In this document: positions 11,973 through 22,866 of the stretch, piece by piece
How the letters are laid out: every line of letters starts with the position of its first letter
Numbering within the stretch: position 1 is the first letter of the stretch
Program-made: the position numbers and the translations under genes
Notes under the pieces: generated by a model
The model's database searches: none
Seen by the model: only the letters and a program-made list of their open reading frames with translations
What the model was told of the DNA's origin: nothing
Assembly: GCA_015179125.1 (NCBI GenBank)
Contig: WHVA01000034.1
Coordinates: forward strand, 186,001 to 250,000
Direction: 5' to 3'
Length of the DNA stretch: 64,000 bases
From: Gautieria morchelliformis
Taxonomy: Eukaryota > Basidiomycota > Agaricomycetes > Gomphales > Gomphaceae

Positions 11973-13597
11973 TCAATCCGATTCCGCAGATAGCCCAGAT
12001 GGCACCACTACCCTGAAACTCCCTATTCCCGTGAAGTCCGAGACTCTCTGGGCAGTTTCTGAAACATAGATACGTTCGCGCATGTTGAGCAGAAGCCGAC
12101 TACCCAATGAGCATGGGAAGGCAATTGTCCAGCTGCAATGAGGTGCTGGCATACGTAGCCAGTACTATGACGAAACCTGACACACCTGATAGCAACCTCT
12201 TGGTAATTTACTGGGGCAAAGGCCGAGACCAGACAATTTATGAGAAGAATGGCAAACATGCTGCAGACCTGATTCAAGATAGCCTCATATCTGTCGAGGA
12301 GATCAACTTACGTTAGAAAATAGAGTACACTGGGTTATATTAGTCTCTGTACCCACTCGAATTGAGGGTCGCAACTCACCTATCACGTATAATCAGGCGT
12401 AGCAGCGATGAGCTCTGGCTATTCGTATACATTGTCCAAGCCTTGTACAGCATCAAAAGACACAGAATACTTTCTCCGATGATTTCCGGGATCCAGGCAA
12501 GGAAGTATAATGGTGGCTGGGCAGAAAAGTAGCAACCCGTCGATATCCCCGAAGGCCTAGGAATACCTGAAGGGGTCAGCCAGGAAAAACCGCGTAGAAT
12601 TGTAGTCGCAATATACTTCGTGGGAAGCCCGTATCTACAACAGCAAGGGAGCCAGCAATTTCGGCAACAAAGAGCATGCCAAACAATACTAGCAACCTTC
12701 TATTGCGCTCATAAACAGCGTATATCTGTGTGGGGTGTATCATCGTTGTAAGAGAATGCCGGATAAATGAAGCAAAGAGAAGAAATGTACGCGGGTCATC
12801 AGGATAACTGCTCATCAAATATCAGCATTGCAACATCATACCAGACTTTTACTTACGTTGCACGCTAAATACATTGATAGCTTCTCTGTAGATAACCCAG
12901 GAAAGGTAACTGACGATCAAAACTGCTCTCTGGACTTACGATGTCGTTACCACCCAGAGAAAACCGCTGCAGCTGTCGAACGATCGGTGAGTAAAGAGTC
13001 GTTGTACGGCAGCAATGGAGACATACAGCTGCGAAGAAATCAGTGGCCTATTTGTGTAATATGTCGGTACGGGCGCACCTTCAACGAAACAGAAGGACTT
13101 GTGTATACTTTTGGAAGGGATTAAAAATATGATAGTTTTGAAAAAAAGCGACTGCACCTAATATATTCAGGATAAGGGTAAACGGACCCAGATAACGGTT
13201 CTAGGAAAGGAGCCATCAGCCTCCCTGGACCAACTGAGAAAGTGTGAAGTTCTACAAAAAGGAATAACACTTTTCCAAATATCCATCCAGGTAGTTCCAC
13301 ACAAGTTGTACCTGCGTACAATTCCGTAAGAGTTCGATGAGTGTCTTCTCGTAGTGACTGACGTACCTCGGCGTCAAAGGTGAGCACTTCAAGTTGTATC
13401 ATAATTAGTCGTCTTGCTCAGGATTAGCTGCAATACTTTCACCATGGTCATACAAAAGAAAGGCAAGAGAGGCAAAAGTGGAAGAGTCGACAATCCGTGC
13501 TGCGGGTAGATGGTGACCGGTGATTAGTCACATCATTCAAACATTAGTACACAGCTTGGCCACCTGAAGAAACAAGTATCGCGAAGCTGAATTCCAT
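11973..13597 (-). pseudogene. DUF6533-like integral membrane protein, copy 2
   Basis: Same exon order as its neighbours: MEFSFAILVSSG (13597), a YDHGESIAA exon, NRYLGPFTLILNIL, QIYAVYERNRRLLVLFGMLFVAEIAG, a PPLYFLAWIPEIIGESILCLLMLYKAW exon with SSLLRLIIRD, and the terminal LGSRLLLNMRERIYVSE ending at 11973. Introns such as GTACGTCAG...GCAG are recognisable. This is the copy whose exons read best, and it could still be functional if some frame breaks are resolved by splicing I cannot verify. The gene is probably a membrane-embedded protein of about 300 residues. Confidence 0.55.
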
Positions 13598-14443
13598 CGT
13601 CAAGCACTTATAAGTTATCTGAGGTGAGCTCAACGTGTTGGTGTAAGGCCTACAAAGAGAAAATAAAGTCCCATTCGGTGGCAGATCGATCTCCATTACA
13701 TGCCCACTGTGCTTCCATCCAAGAAACTTCATGTTACGATCAGGGATGATGCTGCGGCTGAGAGTCCCAGTGAGAATCGACCCGTATCCAGGGAGGTGGC
13801 ATCGGGTGGGAGGCGTAGATGGTGTGGCGACGTTTCGGTTAGGATCGGTTGATATCGGTCACGAGATGATGCGCGGGACATTCTATTTTTATAGAGATAG
13901 ATTACAGCTCGATTAAGATTCATGTTAGAATCGTTTTGAGATATGAGGAATCTAAACGGCCAGATATGACTGCACCGTCTCCAGCCGTAGAGAATACAAA
14001 CTGAATTTTTTCAAGCACCATCAACGTGTTACATAAACGAATGGGGCATGATTCAGACCAGTGATGTTCTTGAATTCTCGTCCGAATCAGTGCTGTGGTT
14101 ATATAGCAGTGATCACTCCTCCTAGATCCACAGATGGAGTCCTTACAGCTGGATGGGAATCAGAGATTCGTGAGAGGTCCGATAGAAGCACACCAAGGCT
14201 TGATGATGGAGGCACGGCAGTGGAAAGTCGGAACTATCCAGAGGGTGACTTACGATATGCACGCAATACATTTTCTAAAGGCCATTGTTTAAACGTGGGG
14301 GTGGGGGGGAGATTGTCTGAGTACAGCTAATTATTCACAGTACGACCCACGACCCGTAACCCGCAACTTGTCACTTGAGGAACAGGTCAGTGGTTGGAGT
14401 TGAGCCACGACATTGTCCACAGGAAATTCACTCACAGTGTTGC

Positions 14444-16069
14444 CTATACAGAACCTCGTGCCGATTCCACAGTTAGTCCAGATGGCAGCGCCACTCTGAA
14501 ATGTCCTATTCCCGAGTCCGGGACTCTCTCAGTTTCTGGAAGATAGATACGTTCACGCATGTTGAGTATAAGTCGACAACCCAATGAGCATGGGAGGGCA
14601 ACTGCCCATCTGCAAATAAGGTGTTCGTATACGGAGCCAGTACTATGTCGAATCCTGACACACCTGATAGTAACCTCGAGGAAATTTTGAGGGGCCAAGG
14701 CCCAAACCACGCAATTTAGGAGCAAACTGGCAAACACGCTGCAGACCTGGTTCAAGTAACCTCATATATATCAAGGCGACCTAGTGCTTACGTTAAAAAT
14801 ACAGTACACTGGGCTATATTAGTCTCTCTATCCACACAAATGGAGGGTCGGAACACACCTATCACGTATAATCAGGCGTAGCAGCGATGAGCTCCGGCTG
14901 TTCTTATACGTTGTCCAAGCCTTGTACAGCATCAACAGACACAGAATACTTTCACAGATGATTGCCGGGACCCAGGTAAGGAAGTATAGTGGTGGCTGGG
15001 GACCAACGTAGCAACCCGTTGATATCCCCTTAGGCCTAGGCATACCTGGAGGGGTCAGTCAGAAAATAACTGCAGTGGAAATGCCATAAGTATAGACCTT
15101 GTGGCAAGCCCGTATCTACAACAGCAAGAGTGCCAGCAAATTCGGCAACAAATAGTATGCCAAACAATACTAGCAATCTTCTATTGCGCTCATAAACAGC
15201 GTATATCTGTGTGGGGTGTATTGTTGTAAGAGAATGCCAGATAAATGAAGCATAGAGAAGTTACGTACGCGAGTCATTAGGATAACTGCACATCAAATAT
15301 CAACATTGCAACATCATGCCAGACTTGTACTTACGTTGCGCGGTAACTATAGCGATAACCTCTCTGTAGACAATTCATGAAAAGCAACTGAAGACCAAAA
15401 ATTGCTCCCTGGACTTACGATGTCGTTTCCACCCAGTGAAAAACGCTGCAGCTGCCGATCGAGGATCCGTGAGTAAAGAGTCGTCATACGGCAGCAGTGG
15501 AGACATACAACTGCGAAGACATCAGTGGCCCATTTGTATAATATGTCGATACGAGCACACCTTCAACGAAACAGAAGGAATTGTGTACACTTTTCGAAGG
15601 GATTAAAAATCGGACAGTTTTGACAACAGCGATTGCACCTAATATGCCCGAGATAAGGGCAAATGGTCCAAAATAGCGGTTCTAGGAAAGGAGCCATCAG
15701 CCTCTCCCTGGACCAGCTGAGAATGTGCGAAGTTCTACAAAAAGGAATAACACTTTTCCAAACATCCAACCGGGATATTTCCATACAAGTTCTACCTGCG
15801 TATAATTCAGTATGAGTTCGATGACTGTCTTCTGGTCGTGACTGACGTACCTCGGCGTCAAAGGTGAGAACTTGTATCATAGTTAGTCGTCTTGCTCGGG
15901 ATTAGCTGCAAAGAATTTCACCATGATCATACAAAAGAAAGGCAAGAGAGGCAAAAGCGGAAGAGTCGACAATCCGTTCTGCGTGTACGCGGCGATTAGT
16001 TACATCATTCAAACATTAGTACCCAGCTCGGCCACCTGAGGATACCAGTGTCGCGAGGCTGAAATCCAT
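14444..16069 (-). pseudogene. DUF6533-like integral membrane protein, copy 3
   Basis: Begins MDFSLATLVSSG (16069), then IVDSSAFASLAFLLYDHGEIL followed by an extra T (TTCTTTGCAGC versus TTCTTGCAGC in copy 1) that breaks the frame. Later exons include GCYVGPQPPLYFLTWVP, ESILCLLMLYKAWTTYKN, SSLLRLIIRD and a C-terminus LGCRLILNMRERIYLPE. The upstream leader contains a local duplication near 16115-16220 (CTCGCTGGCGGATCTCCAATATATG, then CATTCGCTGGCATATCTCC). I judge it more decayed than copy 2. Confidence 0.5.
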
Positions 16070-16560
16070 TGTCAAGCACTTATCTGAGGTTGAGCTCAGT
16101 GTGTTGGGGTAAAGCATAGAAAGGGATCCCACTCGCTGGCGGATCTCCAATATATGAGGTCTGTTGGCACAAAGCCTAGAAAGGGAAAATGTAGTCCCAT
16201 TCGCTGGCATATCTCCAATGTATGGGGTATCAGGCTGCCCAAGCTTCCATCCAAGAAGAAACTTCACGTTATGATCAAGGGTGATGGATGAGATGTCATC
16301 GAGACAGACAGTCTTGAGAACAAGGAGTCTAAGAATAGCCCCGTTTCCGAGTCCTCGAGAAAAGCCACAGACAGTTGGTCAGTACGATTCAGAACTACGA
16401 AGTCATAATTAGTGCCACCCAAGGATCATTTGCAGTATCGATTTCCAAGCATGGCACGCCTGGAGCAGAGGCGGTCTACGCGGTCGGTCACATCTATCAC
16501 GTGATTTATACCGCGTGCACTACAGCATGTCATGTCAAACATAGCGTCCATCCTAGACGT

Positions 16561-16930
16561 CTCTAGCACGCATCTATACCTCCTGTCGTGTATTCTCAGA
16601 GCTGCTAGACGTTCCCCATGACTAAATAATACTTTATATCACACTTTTGCGACACCTCCTGAAGCTCCTTTGAGGACTCCATGCTGACAACCTCCGCAAC
16701 CGCCTTGGATGACTCCACTGTGGCAGCTTCCTCAACCCTCGTCTTCTGCATAGCGACTTTCGTCATCACACACGTATGGCAACTTTCTTAACCTTTTGGA
16801 CGCCTGTTTGTGCGCCGAAAACTTCGCATACGATTAGTATCCATGAAGAGAGTACGCTGCCTCTGAGTGTCTACGGAAAATAAGATGTGATATGCGACAT
16901 ATTCTGCCAGAATATGGTAGTAGAGCGGCA
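16561..16930. other. No supported gene
   Basis: A 48-codon minus-strand frame (about 16751-16605) rich in Glu, Ser and Val is the only open frame of note. It has no recognisable similarity and I do not call it as a gene. Confidence 0.5.
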
Positions 16931-17600
16931 ACGTAGGGGCCCTGACGTGGTATGATGTCTTGTCGAATTCGGCTACGAAGGCATCTTACTTGTCCGTGTT
17001 TCATTTAGGTTCACGTCTTCCACCTAGCCCCTTTGCATCATGCGCGACACGTCGTTTTTTTTCCTCAGGCGTTGTTCCTTATCTACACCATGCCTTGTGT
17101 CGGCGAAGCTGTAGCTTGGATAGGGACCTCGAATTTGATCGCCTGGGACTATTTTGAACAGTTATTTGTATGTCCTCCGTTCTATATTTCCCACAGTACA
17201 TCGCCAAACTCCTGCAGTATAGAAAGACGTGGATTATTGACTTGAAAAATCCTGACATGGTTTACAGAAAATGCGTAACAATGGAAGGGGCCCTTAGGTG
17301 GTACGATACCTAATCGATTCAGCCTCCAATGCGTCTTGATTGTCCTTTTTTCGTTTAGCTTCGCGTCGTCCGCCTGTCACATTCACATCTCACACGATAA
17401 CCATTTCTTGCGCCTTCGTTTTCTACCTACTGCACGCCTTGTGTTGGCGAAGCTGTATATTAAATAAAAGTCGCGGTCACATTTGATGTATGATTTGTAC
17501 GTCGTTCGTTCCATATCGCGCGGTTTCCATCCCCAATGTCCTATAGTACGGAAATATGTGGTTTATTATCTTGAAAACCACTATGTCAATGTTTAGATAT
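16931..17600 (+). repeat. Diverged tandem duplication, unit about 355 bp
   Basis: Two successive units share an ordered set of blocks: GGGGCCCT..GTGGTA.GAT at 16937 and 17290; TCGTTTTTTTTC / TCCTTTTTTCG; CACGCCTTGTGTTGGCGAAGCTGTA (17090 and 17430 variants); GTATGTCCTCCGTTC / GTACGTCGTTCGTTC; and TAGAAAGACGTGG..ATTA..TTGAAAA / ACGGAAATATGTGG..ATTATCTTGAAAA. They are roughly 70 percent alike by eye. No long open frame is conserved between the units, so this is likely a non-coding duplication. Confidence 0.6.
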
Positions 17601-19180
17601 AAAACTTGTGCGGATACATTGACTCCCTCCCTACTAATTGGAACTAATAAGTACTATGTTGGGTGACTTTTCCTCTATGTAGTATTGTGCGGCCTCATAC
17701 GGAGGTCATACCATCAGGAAAAACGGGGGATGTTATGGAATGGTACGTACCCTACATAGGACTTGTAGGCATGTAGGTTCCCCCCCTATTACAATGTGCT
17801 CCGTAGTGCGGGCCCAATTTTGTAGTGTGCCGTAGGACCACGTAGCTGCGGGCGGTATCTAGGGTGGGTCACACATAATGCCGCGTGGTGTCTACGGTGG
17901 GCCACATCCCAGGGCATATTTGGTTGAGGTGAGATGTAATTAATGCAGATTCAGGGCTCAGGAGGCTTTAGGAGATAAGATATCATTTCATAGTTAGATA
18001 TTGGTCTATATAAGTACATAGAGGAAAAGTTGGCATGTGTATGTATTCTTCATCGAAGGCGCCGCGGATTGCCACAGCTGCTCATGCGAGCTTCGCGTGG
18101 TCGAAACGCAACTTCACAGTTTCCGGAACGTGGAACCCTGCCCTTATCCGGACGCTGTCAACCAGTTTGCTCCTCCAGGCCAACTACAAGGTGAAATCTG
18201 AAGATATGATCAGAGGGGATACAGAGACTGAGCAGATGCAAGAGTTGAATGTATAAGCCAAGCTGAGCCAGACACAGAGATGACTAGAGCATAGCAAGGA
18301 GACAGCACGGCCAGGAGCGATGGCAGGCAGAGCTAATAGATGAGCCAGTCAGCGGCAGTGAGCAGAGCAAAGTAGTCATTTATACCCAGTATAAGCACAG
18401 GAGCATAGGATAGTATTGACAGAAGTCTGGTAGAGCTCTCTCCGTGAATAGTGGTGGAGGAGTTGGTGGTGGGTGGGGAAAACGAGCGGCCCCTTTGAGA
18501 CCCGGGCATAGCGCAGTATTTCTATGGCGCGAACTATTTGGTGCTGTTGGGCACGAAACTTATGTGTCACGTGACACATGGGACAAGAATTTTTCGCTCA
18601 GCACGACCTAATAATGTCACTTGATATCCCATTTTGGTCGCCGACATCGCGCGTCTGTCCTGTGGAATGGGCAGACTGTCGAGAGTATTAGTAGCTCCCT
18701 ACACACAAGCTCAAATTCTATCAACCAAGTCTTGTTTAGAAGCTATGAACCTGTAGATACTCAGAAAATTGTCCAAACCGTGATACCTCCATTGTACGTA
18801 CCAGGAGGTCGTGACACTTTCCTAGCCATTGGTGTGGCATGTGCACGGTGGCACAGACAAGATTAATATGTTCGATAGACCAGAAGTATTTTTTTATTCT
18901 TGCTGTGATAAGCAATACCACCGAGTACATGTGCTTTATGTTTGCAGCCTCTATGCTGGTTGTACATAATATATATGGACATACCATACGGCAGGGGTTC
19001 AATGCCCGTGTCGACTTCGCGCGTATTACTATACCTTGACCATTAAGCCTCACAGGGTGTCAGAGTAGGCAGTCAACTGTCTCATAAATGCTTTGTATGT
19101 ATATATACATGAATAAAGGATTATTTTCTTGTCCGCAGTCTCTTGCTCCATGGGTTTGACACCTCCTCGAGTTCACTGTG
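17601..19180. other. Non-coding stretch with a dispersed repeat
   Basis: No gene can be supported. A 73-codon frame at 18035-18256 precedes a region of GAGC/CAGAG-rich simple sequence. The segment near 18610-18670 repeats that near 895-960. Palindromic TGTGTCACGTGACACA lies at about 18571-18586. Confidence 0.5.
18571..18586. promoter_or_regulatory. Palindrome TGTGTCACGTGACACA
   Basis: A perfect 16-bp palindrome centred on CACGTG, the E-box core bound by bHLH factors in fungi. No gene start lies close by, so function is not implied. Confidence 0.3.
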
Positions 19181-20260
19181 CTAGCGCTTGGTCGTGGTCT
19201 CTTGCATAACGACAACATCTTCAGGTGCCAGTCTGACGGTTCCAATGAGAGTCTCCCCTATTTCTGTGAAGCCGTTGTCAGCTGATGTATCAGGGGTGGT
19301 TTCATCAGGTGCGAAGGCTTCAACAGCGGGGTGCAACATTTCCTGCTGACTGTTGTTAGCGCTTGGAGTCTCCGTTGCAGGGGTGACATATTGGGTTGAT
19401 GAGGCTGAAGGTGTGGTGTCGATGCCAGCTGCTAAGGTCTCTTGACTTAGGGATGTCATAGGAGTTGCACGAAGCTCACCGTTGTACCTTGTGATATGCA
19501 ACAGAAGTCTTCGGCGTGGCATATTCTCTGACAGGATCTCTATCCCAGCAGGTTGTGGCGAGCGAGGAGGCTGCATAGCAGAAGAGAGAGGAGAAGGCAC
19601 CGAAGGAGTAAGCAGCTCAGTAGAAGAGATGGGCAACGAAGACAACATATGAGCAGGTGGCCCAGCAGAAGGCATGTGTGGGGAAGGTGACCGATGAACA
19701 TGCGGCTCAGGGGGTAAGATAGGAGCCGTTTCCATGGCTGTTTGAACATGATTATGGTTAACACAAGGTGTCTGTGACAACACTGCGCATTAATTGAAGA
19801 AATTTATCCCATAGAACGTCACTGACCTCGAAGAATGGCCCTTCTTGAATCTGGACAGGAGATAGCTCGATGCTTGGGTCGGGAATGCGATGCGCATCTT
19901 CCAACTTGACCGCTGCTAGCACTGTTGTGAGTGTGCGCTTGCTTATTGCGGCCCAAGCGAATTCATACAGTGCCTATCCGTCATACATGACTCGAACATG
20001 AGAGAGCACATTCCCTTGTGCAATTACGATGATGATAGAGGAGGGTACGCGAGTACCTTGCTTTGACGGCCTCCAGCTACTGTATGATAAGGCCGCATCA
20101 TCAGAGACAAACGTGCGGCCAGGGGAGGGATGCCGAGAATTCAGGGCTTACCATGGATTTGCCGACGAAAATTCTTTACCCAGATTGGATCGAGGGCTGA
20201 CCCACATCTTTTGGTCACAATTAGAGTGCTGCAAACGCTGACAAGTTTTGAGAAATCGCT
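19181..20260 (-). pseudogene. Hypothetical Pro/Ser-rich protein, broken
   Basis: The minus-strand frame 19783-19181 encodes 200 residues rich in Pro, Ser and Thr with no predicted fold, ending ETTTKR. Upstream (about 20090-19810) another frame reads QGNVLSHVRVMYDG, an in-frame TAG, then ALYEFAWAAISKRTLTTVLAAVKLEDAHRIPDPSIELSPVQIQEGPFFE, which looks like a folded coding exon followed by a possible donor GTCAGTG. The TAG fits a CAG-to-TAG change. I infer one gene whose disordered C-terminus follows the folded exon, but I do not recognise the family. Confidence 0.4.
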
Positions 20261-20807
20261 AATTTACTTGCCAACTGGGCCACTTATCTAGGATCTGACA
20301 ATTATGCTGAACTCTCCTGGTTTTACTGATTAGAAAGAGCACACATATAGAGAATTCGACACAGTGGCTGGGCAGCAGCTAAAACTCGGGACAGAAATGT
20401 CATGGCGGTGTGACAGTAACTCAACCGCAGCGTGACAGAATTAGAGTTGCTCAGGGACATAAATAGAATAGTGGCACGGCTGAAAATGTATTACAAAGGG
20501 ACATAAAAGCAAATTTTCAGGGACACTAGGTGTAAAGTACGGGGACACAAAAGGCATGTCGGGGACTGAAATGGAATATGAAATGACATTATTCATTTCA
20601 GCTTTCGCTAAGTTGGTGACGCCCGTGCGAACAGCAACGCAGTTGGGCATGGTCGTGCACCATGGCATTGAATTCACATGGATCTGTTAAAATTTGATTC
20701 TCTAGTCTCAACATACGGGCCTAATGAACAGGTCTAGCAAATCGGTTTGTATATGTATGACGCAAAGCTTATGCAACCCCTCTGCATTGCGTGCAACTGA
20801 CCGTCAC
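20261..20807. other. Non-coding stretch with GGGACA repeats
   Basis: Imperfect short repeats of the type AGGGACATAAA / GGGGACACAAA / GGGGACTGAAA lie at 20450-20580. No coding region is supported. Confidence 0.45.
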
Positions 20808-21222
20808 GCGGGTCGCTTTGTCCCTAGAGCCCACACAATCCGCCTGCTGTCCTGTGACAATGCAACAAAGTAGACCCACTCATGGTGACCTTTGAATGGC
20901 CCTGCAATGACATCGCCGGTCGTTACATCCCATACCGAATGGTCCTGTCATATGATTCCAACACGATCCGCTTGCCATCCCACGACACCGCAACAGAGCT
21001 GACTGCATCAGTGTGGCCTTCAAATGGTCCAGAAATGAGCTCACCTGTTGTGATATCCCTCACCAAGGTCATGTTATCAACCCCTGAGACGATGCGTTTG
21101 CCGTCTTGACAGAATGTCAGAGTTGACAGTCCAAGTATAGGAGGCTTGGGCTTGTCAAGGATTAGTTTCTTATTGAATAAATGCCAAAGCCATGAGGTAG
21201 TAGTGTCCCTGATAAATTGCAC
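20808..21222 (-). pseudogene. WD40-repeat protein fragment (NACHT-WD40 type repeats)
   Basis: The minus strand encodes two and a half near-identical WD40 repeats: LTFCQDGKRIVSGVDNMTLVRDITTGELISGPFEGHTDAVSSVAVSWDGKRIV, a frame break at about 20925, then VWDVTTGDVIAGPFKGHHEWVYFVALSQDSRRIV. The ISGPFEGHTDAV-SWDGKRIVSGSYD type of repeat is common in fungal NACHT/NLR-like proteins with high-identity WD40 arrays. Here it is an isolated fragment with a frameshift and a stop (TGA at about 20808), so it is a relic. Confidence 0.75.
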
Positions 21223-21566
21223 GAGTGAGTAAGCCTGCGTCTAGGAAACGGGCATTGTCTCACACACGTTATGCTGTAGCATTGCTAGCTCAACCAAGTG
21301 GCACTTGGCGCATCTTCGTTCGTGTATGCGCCAATACTAGTAGTCCTTGCCATGGCTGAGGGAACATCGATATTAAGCATTTGCAAATGTCGAAAGAGCT
21401 CGCACAAGATTTTGCACGCAAAGGCCTTGCGTTGAGTGTTGGTGTGCCGTTTGGCGGTCCAATGAGATACAAATTGTTTGTGACCTGGGGCCAGATGCAC
21501 ACAAGGAGGCTCTGGCCCGTCAAGGTTGGGGAAGTGGAGGGCTACTAGAGGCATAGACAAGACCAT
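21223..21566 (-). other. Open frame upstream of the WD40 relic, unassigned
   Basis: A 93-codon minus-strand frame (21566-21285; MVLSMPLVALHFPNLDGPE...) sits just upstream of the WD40 fragment. It could be a remnant of the linker before the WD40 domain, but I see no recognisable motif. Confidence 0.25.
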
Positions 21567-21902
21567 CCCTGGAGGTAGAAAGCTGTAGGTCTACCTAGTG
21601 CAGGCATGAGCGCCACATAATGATCTGTGGCGCTACGTGGAACAGAGTCAGCTACGTAGTTGACGTAGTCTACTAGTAGCGCCGGTGGCGCTGCGTAAAT
21701 ATGGCCGAATTACAAGCCGGAATCGGCCGTTCCTGATGACGTACTGTCACCATATGGTGGGATGTCGCCAACCTAGCTTCGGTAGGTACGGATCCATACG
21801 GCAGCCGTATATACGGCCCATACGGGTACAGCGCCTAGCCCTATGGCAGCCTCGAAGTGATTGTGGACGTGTTGTGGACGTGTACTGTGACTCGCATGTG
21901 TG

Positions 21903-22861
21903 AGGTGCATGGTACCAGTGGGGTGTGGGTGCTCAGTAACTATTCGGTCCAACTCTCATGTGATCAGATTACAAATCGAAGGGCTATACCTAGAGACGAA
22001 GGTGCTATAGACATAGTATAAGCTACTGCATGTCTCGTTATACTGAAACGGTACGTACCTGAGTGAATGGGCAATTCACTGAGGTACAACTAGCTAACTG
22101 TCTGAGTAATATACTGCCACGGTCGAGCATGACCGTGGCTACCTAACTACGTGTCTAGTGATGGGCACGGCCCGGCCCAGGCCGCGGCTTAGCCCGAGCC
22201 GAGCCCCCAAAAGCCCGAGCTGGACCAGGCCCAAGCCGTTGGTGCGCCGGGCTTCCGGGCCTGGCTCGAGTTTTGACAAGCCCGAGCCGAGCCCTGAAGC
22301 CGCGGCCTCGTAGGCGCCCGCTGCCACCGCCGCCGCCGGGTGCTTCTCCTTCTCCTTCCGCCCCACCATCCCGCCAGCGCCTTGAAAATCCCGCCCCCAC
22401 CCCCACCGTCTCCTTCCTTCACCTGCACCCTGCAGCGAGAGCAGCGCGGTAGGGGCCTTGCTCCTCCGTGTGCATGTGCGGGTGCGTGTGGGTGTCTGCA
22501 GGGGGGTGGGCGTGCACATGCAGCTGTGTGTGCGCGTGCGTATGGGGCTGCAGGTGCGTGGGGGGATGGCGTGCTGGTGTGGCCACGCCAGCGGCGGCGG
22601 GTGGTGCTGTTGTTGGAGGTGCAACATACATGTCTTGTTCCCCACCAACAGGCCACGGCCCAAGCCGGGCTTAGCCTGAGCCGAGCCAGGCCTGCTGGTA
22701 AGGGCCTGGCTCAGGATTTGGGAAGCCTGAGCCCGAGCAGGCCGGGCCCAAGCCCGGGCTTTGGGGCCAAGCCGGGCCCTGCCCATCACTATACGTGTCC
22801 ATGCATCAGACACAACCCTGCATTCTCCACTTACCCCTGCTACCCTTCTATTCCCAATACT
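21903..22861 (-). repeat. Probable 3' LTR of the copia pol remnant, split by a MITE
   Basis: On the minus strand the copia RNase H frame stops at 22867. It is followed by a purine tract AAGAGGGAG and TATTGGGAATAG, which would be an LTR start TGTTGGG with one G-to-A change. The region down to about 21903 (TGCACCTCACA) holds no genes and includes short inverted motifs such as CATACGGCAGCCGTATATACGG near 21795. The hAT-like MITE at 22156-22791 lies inside it. The left border is a guess. Confidence 0.35.
22156..22791. mobile_element. hAT-like non-autonomous element (MITE), 636 bp, 8-bp duplication
   Basis: Terminal inverted repeats TAGTGATGGGC (left) and GCCCATCACTA (right) bound a GC-rich element. 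The 8 bases outside are identical: TACGTGTC at 22148-22155 and at 22792-22799. An 8-bp duplication plus a TAGTGATGGGC terminus fits the hAT superfamily. Next to the ends there are many copies of GGCCC / AGCCCGAGCC, typical subterminal repeats that bind hAT transposases. The long GC-rich open frames inside it, up to 293 codons, are by-products of composition. Confidence 0.85.
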
Positions 22862-22866
22862 CCCTC

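Larger units (their letters stand above)
8930..16560 (-). repeat. Tandem triplication, unit about 2.5 kb, each with a DUF6533-like gene
   Basis: Landmark sequences recur in order three times: TTCTTGAATTCTCGTCC at about 8947, 11587 and 14069; the exon block GCCTTGTACAGCATCAA at about 9755, 12440 and 14918; and the start-codon exon near 10915, 13597 and 16069. Unit lengths are near 2.64 and 2.48 kb. Copies differ by many substitutions and small indels throughout introns and exons, so the duplications are not recent. No LTR or inverted repeat borders were seen, which suggests ordinary tandem gene duplication. Confidence 0.85.
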
